DNA from: Kineosporia mesophila
GTDB lineage: Bacteria; Actinomycetota; Actinomycetes; Actinomycetales; Kineosporiaceae
DNA: 64,000 bases
NCBI RefSeq assembly: GCF_021129235.1
Contig: NZ_JAJOMA010000012.1
Location: forward strand, 62,001 to 126,000
Reading direction: 5' to 3'
The notes under the pieces were generated by a model. That model was not told the origin of the DNA. It saw nothing but the letters and a program-made list of their open reading frames with translations, and did no database searches. Below are positions 25,447 through 33,704 of the stretch, one piece after another. Position 1 is the first letter of the stretch; each line of letters begins with the position of its first letter. Made by a program: the position numbers and the translations under genes.

Positions 25447-26205
25447 ATGCTGGCGGCGGAACGACGAGATCTCCTCCTGGCCCGGCTGCGGACCGACCGC
25501 AAGATCGTCGCCAAGGACCTCGCGGCCGAACTGGGCCTGTCCGAAGACAGCATCCGCCGCGACCTGCGTGAGATGGCCGCGGCCGGGCTGTGCCAGAAGG
25601 TCTACGGGGGAGCGGTTCCCGCCTCGCCGGCGGTGGTCGACTACGGCAGCCGCACCACCGTCGCGCCGGACAGCAAGCAGGCCGTCGCCACCTTCGCCGT
25701 CACCCTCGTCCGGCCCGGGGGCGTCGCCATCCTCGACGGCGGCACCACCACGCTGGCCGTCGCGCGGGCCCTGCCCCGGGATCTGGCGTGCACAATCATC
25801 ACCCACAGCCCGACCATTGCCGTCGAACTGCTGGGTCACCCGTCCGTCGAGGTCATCATGCTCGGGGGAAGGCTTTTCAAGCACTCGGCCGTCACCTGCG
25901 GGGCGGCGGCCGTCGAGGCGGCCGCGGGTGTCTCCGCCGACGTGTTCCTGCTGGGCGTCACCGGCGTGCACCCGGTGCACGGCCTGACCACCGGTGACGC
26001 CGATGAAGCGGCGATGAAACGGGCCCTGTCCCGCCGGGCGGCCGAGACCTACGTGCTGGCCAGCGCCGAGAAGCTGGGCACCGCATCGCGTTACGGCGTC
26101 GTCCCGTTCGACGACATAGCCGGGGTGGTGACCGACGGCGTCCCGGGCGAGACCGTGAGCGAGTTGGTGGCGCAGGGAGTCGGCGTGCTCAACAGCGACC
26201 GGTGA
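25447..26205 (+). CDS. DeoR-family transcriptional regulator
   Basis: A 252-residue regulator starting MLAAERRDLLLARLRTDRKI, with GAAGGAG five bases upstream. The N-terminal winged helix (residues 1-55: VAKDLAAELGLSEDSIRRDL) and the sugar-phosphate isomerase-like effector domain (AILDGGTTTLAVARALP, TCGAAAVEAAAGVSADVFLL) are both intact. The closing ADEAAMKRALSRRA is also typical. It overlaps the TauE/SafE transporter gene by four bases (GTGA), and the two form an operon. Ligands are usually phosphorylated sugars. Confidence 0.88.
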   Translation: MLAAERRDLLLARLRTDRKIVAKDLAAELGLSEDSIRRDLREMAAAGLCQKVYGGAVPASPAVVDYGSRTTVAPDSKQAVATFAVTLVRPGGVAILDGGTTTLAVARALPRDLACTIITHSPTIAVELLGHPSVEVIMLGGRLFKHSAVTCGAAAVEAAAGVSADVFLLGVTGVHPVHGLTTGDADEAAMKRALSRRAAETYVLASAEKLGTASRYGVVPFDDIAGVVTDGVPGETVSELVAQGVGVLNSDR

Positions 26206-26960
26206 GCGTGGTGGCCGCGGCCTTCCTGGTGGTCGTCGGGTTCGTGGCCGGAGTGTCCGCGAGTGCCGGTGCCATCGCCTCGATCATGTCCTACCCGGCG
26301 CTGCTGGCCGTCGGCATACCGCCTCTGGCGGCCAACGTGACGAACTCCGTCGCCGTCATCGGCATCGGGTTCAGTTCGGCGCTGTCCTCCCGGCCGGAGT
26401 TGCGGGGCCGGGCCCGGCGGGTGGGAGTGTGGTCGGTTCCGGTGATCGGTGGAACCGTTGTCGGGGCCGTGCTTCTGCTGGTCACCCCGGGTGATGTCTT
26501 CGCCTGGGTGGCTGCTGCCCTGATCGCGACCTCGGCGACGATGCTGCTGTTCCAGCCCCGGATCGCGGCCTGGCGGGCGCGGCGGGGAGGTCGTGAGCCA
26601 ACGTTCCTGGTGCCGGGGCTCCTGCTGGCGGTCGGGGTCTACAACGGGTACTTCGGGGCCGGTACGGGCATCATGCTGCTCACGATCCTGATGGTGACGG
26701 CCGAGTCCCGGCTCGTGCACGCGAATGCGCTGAAGAACGTGCTCCTGGGGGTGGCCGACGTGGTCGCCGCCGTGCTGTTCGCCGTGTTCGGGCCGGTCGA
26801 CTGGGCGGCGGCGGTGCTGCTCGGGCTCGGATGCCTCGCCGGTGGTGCGGTCGGCCCGGTGATCGCGCGGCGTCTTCCGGCGTCACTGCTGCGGCGGATC
26901 ATCGGCGTGCTGGGTCTGCTCATCGCCGGCTGGCTGCTGGTGGACGCTTCCCGGGGGTAG
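26202..26960 (+). CDS. TauE/SafE-family membrane permease
   Basis: A 252-residue membrane protein with about eight hydrophobic helices in two related halves. Family phrases are AGAIASIMSYPALLAVGIPP and ANVTNSVAVIGIGFSS in the first half and GVYNGYFGAGTGIMLLTIL in the second. Members export sulfite, sulfoacetate or related organic anions. Start is GTG 26202, coupled to the preceding DeoR gene. The substrate cannot be read from the sequence. Confidence 0.87.
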   Translation: MSVVAAAFLVVVGFVAGVSASAGAIASIMSYPALLAVGIPPLAANVTNSVAVIGIGFSSALSSRPELRGRARRVGVWSVPVIGGTVVGAVLLLVTPGDVFAWVAAALIATSATMLLFQPRIAAWRARRGGREPTFLVPGLLLAVGVYNGYFGAGTGIMLLTILMVTAESRLVHANALKNVLLGVADVVAAVLFAVFGPVDWAAAVLLGLGCLAGGAVGPVIARRLPASLLRRIIGVLGLLIAGWLLVDASRG

Positions 26961-27041
26961 GGCGTAGGCGTTGCGTCTCTCACGTACCGGACGCATGGTG
27001 CGAAAGGGCATCATGGTGCCCCGTACGTGGAGGGGGCAGAA

Positions 27042-28562
27042 ATGATGAGACGCAGGTATCGCGGCGAGCGCTTCGACTGGGTCGGGTGGGGCGTGGCGGC
27101 GGTCGTCGTCCTGGTTCTCCTCGTCCTCTTGTTCTGCTGGTGGGCTTTCCACGGCAGCGTTTTCGGGGTGCTGCGCACGGTCTGGGCCTCCAGCATGTGG
27201 AAGGCGCTGATCGTTCTCGTTGTGCTCGCGATCGTGGGTGCAGTCGTCGATGATGGACGACGACGCCGGCGTCTGGGGGTGGGCACCCTGTTCCTGGTGG
27301 GTTTGGTCGTCCTCCCGTCTCTGGGGGTCTGGGGCGGGTACTTCCGGGCGGCGCAGCTGTCGGAGTCGATCACGGTGACCGAGGGCGCCCAGCCGGCCTA
27401 CGCGTGGCGTACGCCGTGGGCGGTGGCGGCCAGCGCGGTGACCAGCCGGGCCGGCAGCGTGGTCGGCACCTTCGAGGAGGACGCGACGACCTTCCTTCCG
27501 GCCACCGGCGGCTACGTGACCCCGGTGCGTGCGAAGGGCTGGGTCAAGGGCTTCGACCAGGTGGTCGTGCAGACGCCGGGTGAGAACGGCGAGAACACCG
27601 TGAAGGTCTGCAATTTCGACGCACAGGTCCCGGTCGCCCGGGGCTGGTTCCAGTACAATCTGCGCCGGGCGCTGTCGTTCGTCGGGGGAGACCTGATGGC
27701 CGACCCGGACGACGTGTGGGTCTACTGCGAGGGGTCGAAGGCGCGTCTGGTCGTTCCCGTCACCCGGTACACCGGCTTTCCCGAGCAGCACGAGGTGCCC
27801 GCCGGGGTGGTCGTCTTCGAAGGTGACAGCGCCGTTCTGGACCAGGACGTCACGGCCGGGGAACTGCCCGGCCCGGTCTACCCGATGTCGCTGGCGGCCA
27901 AGCAGCGGGAGGCCTCGCACGCCGAGAACGGCTTCATGGACCGGCTGTTCCGGCGCAGCGGTTACGAAACGGTCGGCAAGGCGGGCGAAGGACCGGACGC
28001 GGGCAACGAGTCCGAGTTGCTCCTGCGGCGCACCGACAGCTCCCGCTGGGACTTCGTCACCGGCCTGACGCCCCGCGGCACGTCCACGTCCGTGACCGCG
28101 GTCTCCACGATGGCCGCCGACGAGGTGCACGACGGGAAGCTGAACACGCTGACCGTGCACAGCATGAAAGATGCCCGCCAGGGAAATGCTGCTCTGGCCA
28201 ACGCCATCATCGCGGCGTTCCCGCAACTGAACTGGAACGCCAACCAGCTCACGCTCAAGGAGGTCGCGCCGACCTCCAGCGGCACCTGGACCGCCTCGAT
28301 CACCAAGACGACCACGGTGACGCGTCTGGTCGAGATCGCCAAGGACGGCGCCATGTGCCTGACCTACACCAACGGCGACCAGATCGACTGCGTCGACGCG
28401 GGAGGGAACTCCGAGGACGACCCATCGGCCGAGGAGGGGCAGGCCTCGGCCGGTGAGGATCTGAAGGGCCTGAGCAACGAGGAACTGGCCGAACTCCAGC
28501 GACGGGTCGCCGACGAATTCGCCCGCCGCCTCGGGGCCGACGGGGAGACCGCCGGGGAATGA
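27042..28562 (+). CDS. Large membrane protein of unknown function
   Basis: A 506-residue protein (ATG 27042, ribosome site GGAGGGGG five bases upstream). Two or three membrane helices lie within the first 100 residues (VAAVVVLVLLVLLFCWWAFH, LIVLVVLAIVGAVV, VGTLFLVGLVVLPSLGVWGG). A long polar region of about 400 residues follows and is probably extracytoplasmic. The C-terminus is acidic and helical (LKGLSNEELAELQRRVADEFA). No enzymatic motif is visible. Genes of this type in phage- or mobilome-related contexts occur, but nothing mobile surrounds it. A hairpin terminator follows. Confidence 0.75.
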   Translation: MMRRRYRGERFDWVGWGVAAVVVLVLLVLLFCWWAFHGSVFGVLRTVWASSMWKALIVLVVLAIVGAVVDDGRRRRRLGVGTLFLVGLVVLPSLGVWGGYFRAAQLSESITVTEGAQPAYAWRTPWAVAASAVTSRAGSVVGTFEEDATTFLPATGGYVTPVRAKGWVKGFDQVVVQTPGENGENTVKVCNFDAQVPVARGWFQYNLRRALSFVGGDLMADPDDVWVYCEGSKARLVVPVTRYTGFPEQHEVPAGVVVFEGDSAVLDQDVTAGELPGPVYPMSLAAKQREASHAENGFMDRLFRRSGYETVGKAGEGPDAGNESELLLRRTDSSRWDFVTGLTPRGTSTSVTAVSTMAADEVHDGKLNTLTVHSMKDARQGNAALANAIIAAFPQLNWNANQLTLKEVAPTSSGTWTASITKTTTVTRLVEIAKDGAMCLTYTNGDQIDCVDAGGNSEDDPSAEEGQASAGEDLKGLSNEELAELQRRVADEFARRLGADGETAGE

Positions 28563-28570
28563 GACGTGCC

Positions 28571-28605
28571 GTGACTGCCTGGGTGCCGCACACCTAGGCA
28601 GTCAC
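28571..28605 (+). terminator. Hairpin terminator
   Basis: Arms GTGACTGCCTGGGTG (28571-28585) and CACCTAGGCAGTCAC (28591-28605) pair with one wobble around a five-base loop, followed by a T-containing stretch (GTCCTTTC). It starts nine bases after the stop codon of the preceding membrane protein gene. Confidence 0.85.
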
Positions 28606-28684
28606 GTCCTTTCTCGCCGGGGCGGGTCCGGGCAGGCTCGTCGTCATCGAGCAGTCCCGGCGAACGGCGAAAGAGGAAGAACTG

Positions 28685-29041
28685 ATGACGACGACAGCAA
28701 CCGTGACGCAGTGGATCGAGCGCTACGTCGCAGCCTGGACCAGCGCGGCCCCTCAGGACATCAAGGCCCTGTTCACCCCGGCCGCCGAGTACCACGAGCG
28801 CCCGTACGAGACCGACTGGATCGGCCGCGAGGAGATCGTCGAGGGCTGGCTGTCCCGGCAGAACTGGCAGGAGGGCGGGTGGACCTTCGACTGGGAGATC
28901 CTGATGATCACCGGTGACACGGCTGCCGTGCGCGGCACCGGCGTCTACCGGGAACTGGGCACCTTCGAGAACCTCTGGACCGTGACCCTGGACGCGAAGG
29001 GCCGGTGCTCCCTGTTCCGGATGTGGAACAACCAGATCTGA
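28685..29041 (+). CDS. SnoaL-like (NTF2 fold) protein
   Basis: A 118-residue protein of NTF2-like fold: WIERYVAAWTSAAPQDIKAL, FTPAAEYHERPY, WGRE-like element (IGREEIVEGWLSRQ) and the closing beta strands FENLWTVTLDAKGRCSLF. Proteins of this size act as small isomerases or hydrolases, or as ligand binders. ATG 28685 has AGAGGAAGAA upstream. It converges on an XRE regulator whose stop is four bases away. Confidence 0.82.
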   Translation: MTTTATVTQWIERYVAAWTSAAPQDIKALFTPAAEYHERPYETDWIGREEIVEGWLSRQNWQEGGWTFDWEILMITGDTAAVRGTGVYRELGTFENLWTVTLDAKGRCSLFRMWNNQI

Positions 29042-29044
29042 CGC

Positions 29045-29869
29045 TCAGACCGTGTGCAGCGACCCGACGGCGGCCAGCGCGTCCGCACTCGGGGTGCCCG
29101 CAGCGGCCGTCCCGACCAGGAGCTGCTGGCCCGGGGCGTCGTGCACGTCGAACGTCTGATAAGTCAGCTCGATCCGCCCGGCCTCGGGATGCACGAAGAT
29201 CTTGTAGGCGCGCGTCAGCGCACCCACACCCTGGTCGTTCCAGAGCGCCCGGAACTCCTCCGAGGTGGCCAGCATCTCCTCGACCAGGGAACGGATCCCG
29301 GCGTCGTCCGGGAAAAGGCCCGCGTTCAGCCGCAGCGCATGCACGGTGGCCCGCACGACCACGGCCCACTCGATGAACACGGTCGCCGCCGCCGGATCCT
29401 GGAACAGGATCCGGACCATGTTGCGGGTGCCTGTGAACGGTGACAGCAACGCCGTGGCGATCGGATTCGTGGCCAGGATGTCGAACGCCGGGCCCAGCAC
29501 GTACGCGGCGGCCGTCGGGAACGACTCCAGCAGACGCAGCAGATCCGGGTGCACCGTGTCACGCGCACTCCCCTGACCCGGGCGGGGATTGAGCCCGGCC
29601 AGACGGAACAGATGACCCTGCGCATCGGCGCTGAGCCGAAGCGCCCGCCCGATCGCGTCGATGACCTGCGCCGAGGGATTGCGCTCGCGGCCCTGCTCGA
29701 GCCGGGCGTAGTAGTCGGCGCTCACCCCCGCCAGCACGGATACCTCTTCGCGGCGCAGCCCGGCTACCCGTCGGCTCCCGGCGTGCAGCAGGCCGAGCTC
29801 GTCCGGGTCGAGGCGGGCCCGCGCGGCCCGCAGGAAGTCACCGAGCTGGTTGCTGGAGTCCGCGGGCAT
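29045..29869 (-). CDS. XRE regulator with MmyB-like domain
   Basis: A 274-residue regulator of the same type as those at 11243 and 52024. The helix-turn-helix includes LGDFLRAARARLDPDELGLL, RVAGLRREEVSVLAGVS and YYARLEQGRERNPS. The MmyB-like domain follows (AAYVLGPAFDILATNPIATA). It is upstream of, and probably transcribed apart from, the minus-strand SnoaL/glycosidase genes, and has an NTF2-like gene on each side. One of these could be its target. Confidence 0.88.
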   Translation of the reverse strand: MPADSSNQLGDFLRAARARLDPDELGLLHAGSRRVAGLRREEVSVLAGVSADYYARLEQGRERNPSAQVIDAIGRALRLSADAQGHLFRLAGLNPRPGQGSARDTVHPDLLRLLESFPTAAAYVLGPAFDILATNPIATALLSPFTGTRNMVRILFQDPAAATVFIEWAVVVRATVHALRLNAGLFPDDAGIRSLVEEMLATSEEFRALWNDQGVGALTRAYKIFVHPEAGRIELTYQTFDVHDAPGQQLLVGTAAAGTPSADALAAVGSLHTV

Positions 29870-29878
29870 GGCGCCATC

Positions 29879-30316
29879 CTACGAACTGCGCGTGGTGAAG
29901 GTGGCCGCGCCCTGCATCCAGACCACCGACGTACTGGTCTCGCGCAGGCGCCAGCCCGCCGGGGTCCGCACCGCGGTGCAGGCCAGGCGCAGGCCGCTCG
30001 TCAGATAGGGCGCCTGCCCGTCGCGGTAGAAGTACACGAGCGAGTTCGCCGAGGCCGCAGCTTGGTCGCCCCGGACGTCCACCAGCAGATCGGTGGTCAG
30101 GTGCTGGGTGTGTTCCCCCTCGACCTCGGCCTGGCGCATGAAAGCGACGAGGGTGTCGAGGCCGCGGATGTCGCCCGAGCGCGGCGAGCGCCCCACCACG
30201 TCGTCGGTGAAGACGGTGCCGGCGTCGTCCCATCGCTTTTCGTCCAGTAGGAGCGCGAAGCGCGAGAACAGGTCAGCGATCTCGATACGGTCAGCGATCA
30301 GGGTGTCCATGGGCAT
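29879..30316 (-). CDS. SnoaL-like (NTF2 fold) protein
   Basis: A 145-residue protein: IEIADLFSRFALLLDEKRWD, VFTDDVVGRSPRSGDIRG, FMRQAEVEGEHTQHLTTDLL, then SLVYFYRDGQAPY. This is the SnoaL_4-type polyketide-cyclase/dehydratase-like pattern. Two in-frame ATGs (30316 and 30310) compete; AAAGGG is four or ten bases upstream. The gene follows the glycosidase gene by eight bases on the same strand, so the two are probably co-transcribed. Confidence 0.8.
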   Translation of the reverse strand: MPMDTLIADRIEIADLFSRFALLLDEKRWDDAGTVFTDDVVGRSPRSGDIRGLDTLVAFMRQAEVEGEHTQHLTTDLLVDVRGDQAAASANSLVYFYRDGQAPYLTSGLRLACTAVRTPAGWRLRETSTSVVWMQGAATFTTRSS

Positions 30317-30324
30317 GACACCCT

Positions 30325-31257
30325 TTATAGGCCGATCCCGCCCCACAGGCGGGCGTATTCGGCGCCGGCCTTCGGATTGGTGGCGAAGTCGCTGAGCAGG
30401 TACGGCTCCCGGTCGTGGAAATAGGTGTCCAGCAGCACCTTCCCGCCCCGGTCGAGGTGACGACGCAGGAACGTGTGCATCTCGGTGATGTACCGGGGGT
30501 TGTCCCCGCCCTGGTGCCCCGCCCACTGCGTGCCCGCCGCGACACCCCATTCCGGCAGAGCCAGGGGAACCCGGCGCTCGAGGGCGAAGTCCGACCACCA
30601 GGTCAGGCCGTGCGGCATGCTCCAGTGCTTGGTGATCCAGTCCGGGGTGTTGTAGGGCTCGAAACAGTCGTAGGCGTCCACACCCACCCACTCCATGTGC
30701 TCGTCCATCCACACCCGCTGCGCCCAGTCGGCCCGCATGCCGGTCTGGGAGCCGCCGATGTTCGCGTTCAGCCCGACCAGCGCGCGCTCGCCGAGGATGT
30801 CGCGGAAGATACTGGCGTACTGGGCGAATCGCGCCTTCCACTGCGGAAGGTTGGCCTCGGACAGGAACCACGGCCAGTTGTCGATGTTGAATTCCCAGCC
30901 CAGCCGGATCACACAGACGCGCCCGTCGGCCTGCAGGGCAGTGGCCATCTGCCGCAGCGGCCCGGACAGGTCGTCGTCGAGCGAACCCCCGTCGTAGGCC
31001 ATGGGCACGCCCACGCTGATCAGGTCGCCGAGGTCGGCCGGGGGCAGCCACCACATGTCGGCCAGCCCGGCCGGCCCGGCGTCACGACTCGGGAACGCGG
31101 CGAAGTGCCCGATCGGCCGGCCCCGCTGCCGGGCGAAGGCCCGGGCCTCGTCGACGGAGTGGCCCGTGGTGTGCACGCCCGAGGACCAGGTGATCAGATC
31201 TGGTTCAGCGGGCTCGGGCGAGGGGCAGATCCGTCGTGCCAGGTCCCGCCAGCTCAT
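30325..31257 (-). CDS. GH26-like glycoside hydrolase
   Basis: A 310-residue protein starting MSWRDLARRICPSPEPAEPD. The phrase IRLGWEFNIDNWPWF carries a Glu in the position of the GH26 acid/base, and LALPEWGVA provides a candidate nucleophile Glu near the C-terminal third. WVGVDAYDCFEPYNTPDWI and DNPRYITEMHTFLRR are also typical of these TIM-barrel beta-mannanase-like enzymes. No signal peptide is visible, which is unusual for a polysaccharide-degrading enzyme; either the start is wrong or the enzyme acts inside the cell. It leads a two-gene operon with the SnoaL-like gene. Confidence 0.7.
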   Translation of the reverse strand: MSWRDLARRICPSPEPAEPDLITWSSGVHTTGHSVDEARAFARQRGRPIGHFAAFPSRDAGPAGLADMWWLPPADLGDLISVGVPMAYDGGSLDDDLSGPLRQMATALQADGRVCVIRLGWEFNIDNWPWFLSEANLPQWKARFAQYASIFRDILGERALVGLNANIGGSQTGMRADWAQRVWMDEHMEWVGVDAYDCFEPYNTPDWITKHWSMPHGLTWWSDFALERRVPLALPEWGVAAGTQWAGHQGGDNPRYITEMHTFLRRHLDRGGKVLLDTYFHDREPYLLSDFATNPKAGAEYARLWGGIGL

Positions 31258-31315
31258 CGCCGAAATATGACAGACCGGGCCAACCACGGCAAGCACATCA
31301 GTCTCATCAGTCTCA

Positions 31316-31717
31316 TCAGCGGAGCTGGGAACCGCGGTGCAGATGATCGAAGACGACTTGGTCGACCGGGGCGACCCGGTCCCGGTCGGAATAGGCCAGC
31401 CAGACCAGCTCCGCGATCTCGCTACTGGCCACCGGCGTCCCCTCGTAATCGGCGGTGTAGCACGTCATCCGCACCATCGTCCCCTCCGGGTGCCCGTCCG
31501 CCTGGGCCTCGAAAGTGCCGACGTGAACGGCAGTCCCGGGGTGGACGACAACCGCCAGCTCCTCGCTGACCTCCCGCACCAGGGTGTCGAGGTCGCTCTC
31601 ACCGGCCTCGCGCTTGCCGCCCGGCAGGTGGTACACGTCCTTCCCGCGCGAGCGGGTACTGAGGATCTGGCCGTCCCTCACGTGGATCAGGGCGATCTTG
31701 TCGATGAGCGTCGTCAT
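31316..31717 (-). CDS. Nudix hydrolase
   Basis: A 133-residue protein with a complete Nudix box, from GGKREAGESDLDTLVREV to SEELAV (residues about 33-56). It starts MTTLIDKIALIHVRDGQIL and hydrolyses nucleoside-diphosphate-linked compounds. It is divergent from a second Nudix gene at 31748; only 30 bases separate the two starts, so both promoters must be very compact or the mRNAs short-leadered. Confidence 0.87.
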   Translation of the reverse strand: MTTLIDKIALIHVRDGQILSTRSRGKDVYHLPGGKREAGESDLDTLVREVSEELAVVVHPGTAVHVGTFEAQADGHPEGTMVRMTCYTADYEGTPVASSEIAELVWLAYSDRDRVAPVDQVVFDHLHRGSQLR

Positions 31718-31747
31718 ACTGGCATCGTGCCGTAGCGGGGAGAGTGC

Positions 31748-32512
31748 ATGACGACGTTCGGGCTGGTGCCGGGGGCGATCGAGTTTTTGGACGACGATGC
31801 TGCGGTCGGTTTCGTGGAGACCGCGGCACCGGAGCTGTCCGCCGAGCACCGCACCGCGATGAACGCGCACTGGCACGAGGCGGCGCAGGCCAATGCGGCG
31901 CTGTTCGACGGGCCGGTGGCGGCCGTCACCGGGGTCAGGGACGACGTCGGCGGCCGGATCGAGGTGTCCTGGGCCCGCACGACGTACCGACGCCATGCCC
32001 TGCGTCGGGTGCCGGGTGCCCCGACGCTGTCGTGGTTGTTCGCGGCCGTGGTCCAGCCGACTCCCGCCGGTGTGCTGCTGGGGCGGATGGCGGCCTGGAC
32101 GGCGTCGGGGCCGGGGCAGTGGGTGCTGCCCGGCGGCTCGATGGAACCGCCGGAGGCGGGGCAGGCGATGAACGAGGAGCTGATCCGCCGGCATGCGGCG
32201 CGGGAACTTCGCGAGGAGACCGGGCTGACGGTCGAGCCCGGCCACCTCGAACGATGGGCACTCGTGCGCAGCGCCCAGGGCAACGTCGGATTCGTCTACC
32301 ACGCCCCGCCCCAGCCGGAAGCAATTGTCCGTCGGTGCTTTTCCGGGCACATCCGACGGGAGCGGGAGCACGGTGAACAAGCGGAACTGACCGGTGTCGC
32401 GTTCGTCGGCGGCCCGCAGCAACTGGAGGAACTCGACGGCCCGGCGGCGGTGAGTGTGCCGCCGCTGCTGAGTCGTTACTGGCAGCGGGCCCAGCCGGAC
32501 AGTTCTCCGTGA
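31748..32512 (+). CDS. Nudix hydrolase with N-terminal extension
   Basis: A 254-residue protein. The Nudix box is intact (GQAMNEELIRRHAARELREE then TGL, residues about 137-159), preceded by a 12-residue insertion rich in Pro/Glu after LPGG. The first 90 residues form an extension not found in minimal Nudix proteins (PGAIEFLDDDAAVGFVE, HWHEAAQANAALFDGP). Similar N-terminal extensions occur in NUDT-type CoA or sugar-nucleotide hydrolases, but the substrate is not clear. It is divergent from the smaller Nudix gene. Confidence 0.85.
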   Translation: MTTFGLVPGAIEFLDDDAAVGFVETAAPELSAEHRTAMNAHWHEAAQANAALFDGPVAAVTGVRDDVGGRIEVSWARTTYRRHALRRVPGAPTLSWLFAAVVQPTPAGVLLGRMAAWTASGPGQWVLPGGSMEPPEAGQAMNEELIRRHAARELREETGLTVEPGHLERWALVRSAQGNVGFVYHAPPQPEAIVRRCFSGHIRREREHGEQAELTGVAFVGGPQQLEELDGPAAVSVPPLLSRYWQRAQPDSSP

Positions 32513-32583
32513 CCGGTTTCCCGGAGCGCTCTTTCGGACGTCGCCCACAGGCGCGCGGCCGCCTCGGGAAAGAAGAGCGCACG

Positions 32584-33379
32584 GTGGGGTGGGCGCAGCC
32601 GGTCATTGCCGTAGAAGCCACCGGTGCTGAGTTCTCCGGCCGGGGCGGTGACATCTCCACCGTGGCCTTCCGGGACGGCACACTGGTGGTGCTGGTCTCG
32701 GCCACCCACGCCGACGGCGGCTCGGCCGACTCGGATGAACGGGATTTGCGCCGTCACATCGTGCAGTTCAACGGTGAGGACGCCGCGCAGAAGACGGCCT
32801 GGCGGGCCGGGGCGGACGGGTGCCGGCGCTGGATCAACGACGGCTCGACCTTCAACTGCCTCAAGTACGACGCCGGGATGCAGGGCCCGGACGACCTGCC
32901 GGGCGGTGCCCTGACAAGTACATCAACCTCGAGCACGTCTGGGCCGTCTGCGGGGCCTACACCATGGGCAACCGCAGTCAGCTGGAGGTCGGCACGTACC
33001 TGAAGTCCGGTGGCAACGCCCGCCTGACCCTGACCTCCGATGGGCTACGGGCTGTCGACTCGCTCGGAGTCACCCGATATTCCACGGGTAAGGGTGACCG
33101 GCTGGTCCCGCAGGAGGACCGGAACCTGTTGCTGTACGCAGGATCCCACGCAGTGTGGGCCAGCAACACGTTCGGCTCCGGTGCCGCCTGGCTGCCAGTG
33201 CGCGACGACGTCGCGTTCGCCTCCTGCAGAGCGACGGCAACCTGGTTCTGTACGACAGGCAGGGCGCCGCCACCTGGGCCACCGGCACCTTCGGCAAGAG
33301 CGCCGGATGGCTGGTGCGGGGCACGGACGGATCGCTACGTCTGTACGACGTCGCCGGCAAGCAGATCTGGACCCGCTGA
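32584..33379 (+). pseudogene. Frameshifted B-type lectin-like protein gene
   Basis: One protein appears spread over three frames. Frame 1 from about 32584 encodes GWAQPVIAVEATGAEFSGRG up to CLKYDAGMQGPDDLPGG. The match continues in another frame near 32911 with DKYINLEHVWAVCGAYTMGN, then ARLTLTSDGLRAVDSLG and EDRNLLLYAGSHAVWAS. It returns in the third frame near 33220 with LQSDGNLVLYDRQGAATWAT and GSLRLYDVAGKQIWTR, ending at 33379. The LxxDGNLVLYD repeats are those of bulb-type mannose-binding lectins. Both shifts correspond to loss of one base. It could be real decay or two sequencing errors. It follows the Nudix gene closely. Confidence 0.75.
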
Positions 33380-33704
33380 GAAGCCCTGACGGTGCAGAGT
33401 TGTTGCCCGGCACGACGGGTGCAGGTGTTCGGCTCGGGTGGAGTCCGGCAGGCCTTTTCGCTCGAAGGCGCAACGCCTCACCGGAGCCGGGCCGCCAGTT
33501 CGGCGCTCAACACCGGGTGTCAAGGGGCGAAGATCAGAATGCGGTGACGCGGGGGTGGCCTACATTTTCCTTGGCTGCGCGGACAAAACCGCCGGTTGCT
33601 ACAAACCCCGATGTTGATGGCGTTGCGCTACGCCGGGGTTCCCGGCTCCATCGTTGCCCTGTCCCGCAGGCAGTGACGCTGTTCCAGTGCTGATCGGAGA
33701 ACAC
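33380..33704. other. Intergenic leader upstream of the cation exchanger
   Basis: This 325-base stretch has no convincing gene. A hairpin with arms AACCCCG (near 33602) and CGGGGTT (near 33636) lies about 65-100 bases before the exchanger start and could be a leader RNA structure. I do not recognise a known riboswitch in it. Confidence 0.4.

Noticed and set aside
33600-33645. Riboswitch upstream of the cation exchanger
   Set aside because: Only one short hairpin is visible; the conserved core of known metal riboswitches is not recognisable.
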